From positions 1 to 10,139 of the forward strand of contig JAJQDG010000108.1 of NCBI GenBank assembly GCA_021202305.1: DNA of 10,139 bases, given 5' to 3'. The notes below the pieces were generated by a model, which did no database searches, was not told the DNA's origin, and saw nothing but the letters and a program-made list of their open reading frames with translations. The translations under genes were made by a program, and so were the position numbers. This document shows positions 7,471 through 10,139 of the stretch, piece after piece (position 1 is the stretch's first letter; the number at the start of each line of letters is the position of its first letter). Source of the stretch: Candidatus Gastranaerophilales bacterium. GTDB lineage: Bacteria > Cyanobacteriota > Vampirovibrionia > Gastranaerophilales > Gastranaerophilaceae.

Positions 7471-8574
7471 ATGAGCGATATTTATCAAAAATATGCGGAC
7501 GTCCTTGTTAATTATTCAACAAAGGTAAAAAAGAACGATTTGGTGCTTATAAAGGCGGAAAGCTATTTAGCGGAACCTCTGGTAAAAGAAATATACAGGG
7601 CGGTTTTGAAAAATGGGGCAAATCCTCTTGTGCGCACGGGAACAGACGGTTTGAGCGAAATTTTTATTCAAAATGCAACGGATGAGCAGCTTGAATATGT
7701 AGATGAAATCAGTAAGCTGGAATATAATATTGCGGATAAATATATTTCAATAGGCGCACCTTTGAATGTAAAATCAATGGCAAAATGCGACTCTAAGAAA
7801 ATGGCAAAACGTTCAAAGGCAACAAGAATTCTTTCTCAAACAATGTTGAAGCGCTCTGAAGCCGGCGAATTAGCCTGGGTTATTGCAGATTTTCCAACTC
7901 ATGCTCTTGCGCAGGAAGCAAAAATGAGTTTGGATGAATACAAGCAATTTATAATTGAGTCTTGTTATTTAGATTTGGATAATCCGACCGAAAAGTGGCT
8001 TGAAATAGGTAAAGAACAGAAAAGAATTGTTTCCGTTATGAACGGAACAAGACAATTGCATATAACGGGTGAAAAAACCGATATTACATTCAATGTGGAA
8101 GGACGTTTGTGGGTTTCATGCGATGGGGCAAACAATTTTCCCGACGGCGAAATTTTTACATCACCGGTTGAAGATTCGGCGCAGGGCGAAATTTATTTTG
8201 ATTTTCCTGCGATATATCACGGAAATATGTCCCATAAAATTCATCTTGAATTGGATAAGGGTAAAGTTGTTAAGGCAAGCGCGGAAACAGGTGAGGATTT
8301 TCTTCTTTCAATGCTTGATATGGATGAAGGCTCTAGGTTTGTCGGTGAAATTGCAATAGGCACAAATGAAAGAATTAAATCCGTTACGGGAAATATTTTA
8401 TTTGATGAAAAAATAGGCGGTTCTATCCACATGGCGCTGGGTGCTTCGTATCCTGAAACCGGCGGAAAAAATGTATCAGGACTTCACTGGGATATAATTA
8501 AAAACATGAAACAAAATTCAGCAATTTATGCTGACGATAAATTAATATATAAAGACGGACATTTTGTAATTTGA
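7471..8574 (+). CDS. M29-family metallo-aminopeptidase (AmpS/AmpT/AP II type)
   Basis: Predicted cytoplasmic leucyl-type aminopeptidase that trims N-terminal residues from peptides, using two divalent metals. The 367 residues fit the M29 family (about 360-410). The C-terminal half holds the metal-site motifs in family order: NFPDGEIFTSP with Glu227, VGEIAIGTN with Glu293, SIHMALGASYPETGG with His320, and LHWDI with His339 and Asp341. The N-terminal half (about 1-190) is the usual alpha/beta domain starting with YADVLVNYSTKVKKNDLVLI. No signal peptide is seen. AAGGA at 7461-7465, inside the end of lpxA, serves the ATG at 7471. Its place directly behind lpxA suggests shared transcription rather than a role in lipid A synthesis. 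Its 3' end overlaps the next gene by four bases (TTGA). Confidence 0.9.
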   Translation: MSDIYQKYADVLVNYSTKVKKNDLVLIKAESYLAEPLVKEIYRAVLKNGANPLVRTGTDGLSEIFIQNATDEQLEYVDEISKLEYNIADKYISIGAPLNVKSMAKCDSKKMAKRSKATRILSQTMLKRSEAGELAWVIADFPTHALAQEAKMSLDEYKQFIIESCYLDLDNPTEKWLEIGKEQKRIVSVMNGTRQLHITGEKTDITFNVEGRLWVSCDGANNFPDGEIFTSPVEDSAQGEIYFDFPAIYHGNMSHKIHLELDKGKVVKASAETGEDFLLSMLDMDEGSRFVGEIAIGTNERIKSVTGNILFDEKIGGSIHMALGASYPETGGKNVSGLHWDIIKNMKQNSAIYADDKLIYKDGHFVI

Positions 8575-9401
8575 ACAGTGAAGAAATAAAAAAAAGAGTA
8601 GATGACAAAATCCTTAAATGTTTTGATTTAGAAGGATTTGACCGTTATTTTGAAAATTTTATGTTTAATGGCGCAAAAAGATTGCGCGCTCTTTATGTTT
8701 ATAAAACCGCTGAATTATTAGACTATAAACCGGATGATAAAATTTTAAATTTAGCCGCAGGGATAGAATTAATACACGGCGCAAGCCTTATCCATGACGA
8801 TATTTTAGATGAAGGTCAAATCAGGCGGAATACACCCTGCATTCATTTGACAAAAGGGTGCAAAACTGCTGTTTTAGTGGGCGATTATCTTTTAGGAACG
8901 GCAATGAAATTAATTTTTGAAATAAAAAACCCGAAAATTTCTGAAATTTTATCGAATGCGGGACTTTCAATGACGATTTCGGAAGTTCAAGCTCTTGAAA
9001 ACAGGTTTAAAAAACCGGATTTAAAACTTTATTTAAAACGCTCGAAGGAAAAAACAGCTCCGTTATTTCTGGCAGGCGCAAGGGGCGTATATGAAATAGC
9101 GCAAATAAAAGAAAACGAAAAATTTTTAAAATTTACGGAGAATTTTGCTCTTTGCTTTCAAATAAAAGATGATTTAAACAATTTTTTCAATAACGAAAAA
9201 AACAAATTTTCTTCCGATAAATCATCCGGCATATATACTCTTGCGGATATACTGGCGGGCGAAAATAATTGTGATAAAATTGATATATGCGAAAATTTCC
9301 TGACCCGAAAAATTGAAGAAACAAAAGATATCTTAAAGGAATTTCCGCCCTCAAAAAAAAGCGGTTTTGCCGATTTGTTTAACCTATTTGAAGGAAAATA
9401 A
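8571..9401 (+). CDS. Trans-isoprenyl diphosphate synthase, short and divergent
   Basis: Condenses isopentenyl diphosphate onto an allylic primer to make a polyprenyl diphosphate. Motifs in order are GAKRLRAL (substrate Lys/Arg), LIHGASLIHDDILDEGQIRR containing the first aspartate-rich motif DDILD (76-80), LVGDYLLGTA, the KEKTAPLF lysine-threonine segment, and FQIKDDLNN with the second motif at 200-204. The first motif lacks the two-residue insertion of E. coli IspA-like synthases, and Ala/Ser precede it, which resembles long-chain synthases; product length is inference. The protein has 276 residues against about 300-330, and the second motif reads DDLNN instead of DDxxD, with the following GKPxGxD region replaced by NKFSSDKSSG. 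The TTG at 8571 overlaps the preceding stop as TTGA with no clear Shine-Dalgarno; the first in-frame ATG would delete about 29 residues. An enzyme with changed activity or a non-catalytic subunit of a two-part synthase remains possible. Confidence 0.82.
   Translation: MNSEEIKKRVDDKILKCFDLEGFDRYFENFMFNGAKRLRALYVYKTAELLDYKPDDKILNLAAGIELIHGASLIHDDILDEGQIRRNTPCIHLTKGCKTAVLVGDYLLGTAMKLIFEIKNPKISEILSNAGLSMTISEVQALENRFKKPDLKLYLKRSKEKTAPLFLAGARGVYEIAQIKENEKFLKFTENFALCFQIKDDLNNFFNNEKNKFSSDKSSGIYTLADILAGENNCDKIDICENFLTRKIEETKDILKEFPPSKKSGFADLFNLFEGK
9391..9395 (+). promoter_or_regulatory. Shine-Dalgarno fixing the lepB start at 9403
   Basis: AAGGA at the end of the prenyl synthase gene lies seven bases before the ATG at 9403. 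The frame is open further up to a TTG at 9367, but that would add 12 residues encoded inside the upstream gene and has no ribosome site, so the ATG is preferred. Confidence 0.75.
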
Positions 9402-9402
9402 A

Positions 9403-10032
9403 ATGCAGGACGATGATTTAAAAAATAAAAAAACAAAAAGTGCAACGGCAGAAATTATTGAAACGATTATTTTTGTTTTAGCTGCCGTTATTTTAATCCG
9501 CTTTTTTATCGGCGAATTGCGCTGGATACCTTCATCTTCAATGTATCCTACTTTAATTGAAGGAGATAGGATTTTCGTTGAAAAAATAACAAAACCTTTT
9601 TCTAAACCTAAAAGGGGTGATGTTGTTGTTTTTTATCCTCCTGATGAAATTTTAAAAACGGATTTTTTATCCGTAACATCGCGTCTTACCGGTATTTTTT
9701 GCAAAGATATAGCCTATATTAAAAGAATTATAGGGCTGCCCGATGACAAATTTGAAATAAAAAAAGAGGAAAATGAATTTTTTGTTTATATAAATGATGA
9801 AAAGTTAGATGAACCGTACATTTTAGACACTAAAGACTGGATAGATTGCCGTGATGATATGTATTGCGGGCCGTTTACAATTCCGGATAATCATTATTTT
9901 ATGATGGGAGATAATCGCGGAAACAGTCAGGACAGCCGTTTTTGGGGATTTTTACCCGAAAAAAATATAATAGGTCATGCCGTTTTTAAATTTTGGCCGA
10001 TTTTGCGCGCAGGCTTGATACCGTACAAATAA
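9403..10032 (+). CDS. lepB: Signal peptidase I (leader peptidase)
   Basis: Membrane serine protease that cuts signal peptides from proteins exported by Sec or Tat; the catalytic domain faces the periplasm. The 209-residue protein has a Lys-rich cytoplasmic N-terminus, one membrane segment (about 17-38), then IPSSSMYPTL with catalytic Ser46. GDVVVFYPP follows, then AYIKRIIGLPDD with the general base Lys107, and MMGDNRGNSQDSRFWGFLP (box E, G169-D170-N171-R172). All S26 family boxes are present and the length is typical of single-span forms. The insert between GDVVVF and YIKRIIG holds Cys100; CRDDMYC (C149, C155) is a possible disulfide in the catalytic domain. One base separates it from the preceding stop. 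It is the last complete gene of the run. Its lipoprotein neighbour upstream would be cut by signal peptidase II, not by this enzyme. Confidence 0.95.
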   Translation: MQDDDLKNKKTKSATAEIIETIIFVLAAVILIRFFIGELRWIPSSSMYPTLIEGDRIFVEKITKPFSKPKRGDVVVFYPPDEILKTDFLSVTSRLTGIFCKDIAYIKRIIGLPDDKFEIKKEENEFFVYINDEKLDEPYILDTKDWIDCRDDMYCGPFTIPDNHYFMMGDNRGNSQDSRFWGFLPEKNIIGHAVFKFWPILRAGLIPYK

Positions 10033-10139
10033 TTTTGATTTATAAAAATAGCTTTTTTATTTTAGCTGTGTATAATTACTGCTATTAATAAAACTTTTTA
10101 AATAAAGTATTTTTATCTTGTCCTTGCACACACTTATTA
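10033..10139. other. AT-rich non-coding end of the window
   Basis: No coding frame is supported. An all-A/T inverted repeat (ATAAAAA at 10042-10048 and TTTTTAT at 10054-10060) follows the lepB stop but lacks any GC core, so it is a poor terminator. A perfect -10-like TATAAT lies at 10071-10076 without a recognisable -35 at the proper distance; it could serve a gene beyond the right edge. Confidence 0.35.

Noticed and set aside
8069..8359. A 96-codon plus-strand frame inside the aminopeptidase gene
   Set aside because: It overlaps the M29 metal-site motifs in another frame and its translation has no family resemblance; it is a shadow of the real gene.
9367..9402. Upstream TTG start for lepB
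   Set aside because: It has no ribosome site and lies inside the preceding gene, while the ATG at 9403 has AAGGA at good spacing and gives a normal-length enzyme.
10042..10060. A/T-only inverted repeat after lepB as a terminator
   Set aside because: It has no GC pairs in the stem, so it would be unstable; such matches are expected by chance in DNA this AT-rich.

Overview
The window is AT-rich bacterial DNA with ten protein-coding genes, all on the plus strand and almost without gaps. It comes from a Gram-negative-type (LPS-making) bacterium: four lipid A/fatty acid genes (lpxD, lpxC, fabZ, lpxA), a heptose-nucleotide gene, a secreted lipoprotein foldase and a leader peptidase sit together. 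The low GC, A-rich coding strand and the order lpxD-lpxC-fabZ-lpxA would fit a gut lineage related to cyanobacteria (Vampirovibrionia/Melainabacteria, such as Gastranaerophilales). This assignment is an inference from gene order and composition; other AT-rich diderms are not excluded.

Left part (1-3780): the 3' three quarters of mfd (transcription-repair coupling factor), whose stop codon directly abuts the ATG of a parvulin-type peptidyl-prolyl isomerase lipoprotein. This unit ends in a perfect GC-rich hairpin with a short T run (3748-3771), probably a terminator or attenuator.

Middle part (3783-7468): a stand-alone D-glycero-beta-D-manno-heptose 1-phosphate adenylyltransferase starts only 11 bases after the hairpin and has no visible Shine-Dalgarno. 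A candidate promoter lies across its 3' end (4231-4259) and precedes lpxD, lpxC, fabZ and lpxA. LpxA, LpxC and LpxD are the first three committed steps of lipid A synthesis; FabZ makes the acyl-ACP precursors they use. lpxB does not follow lpxA here.

Right part (7471-10032): the tightly spaced run continues with an M29-family metallo-aminopeptidase, a short divergent polyprenyl synthetase and signal peptidase I (lepB). The last 107 bases are AT-rich and non-coding.

The genes fit an envelope-biogenesis operon: lipid A and core sugar synthesis, isoprenoid carrier supply, protein export and folding. I found no mobile element, CRISPR array, RNA gene or clearly new system. The points most worth a second look are residue-level departures in LpxC, LpxA and the prenyl synthetase, insertions in LpxD and the foldase, and the hairpin placed against the heptose gene start.
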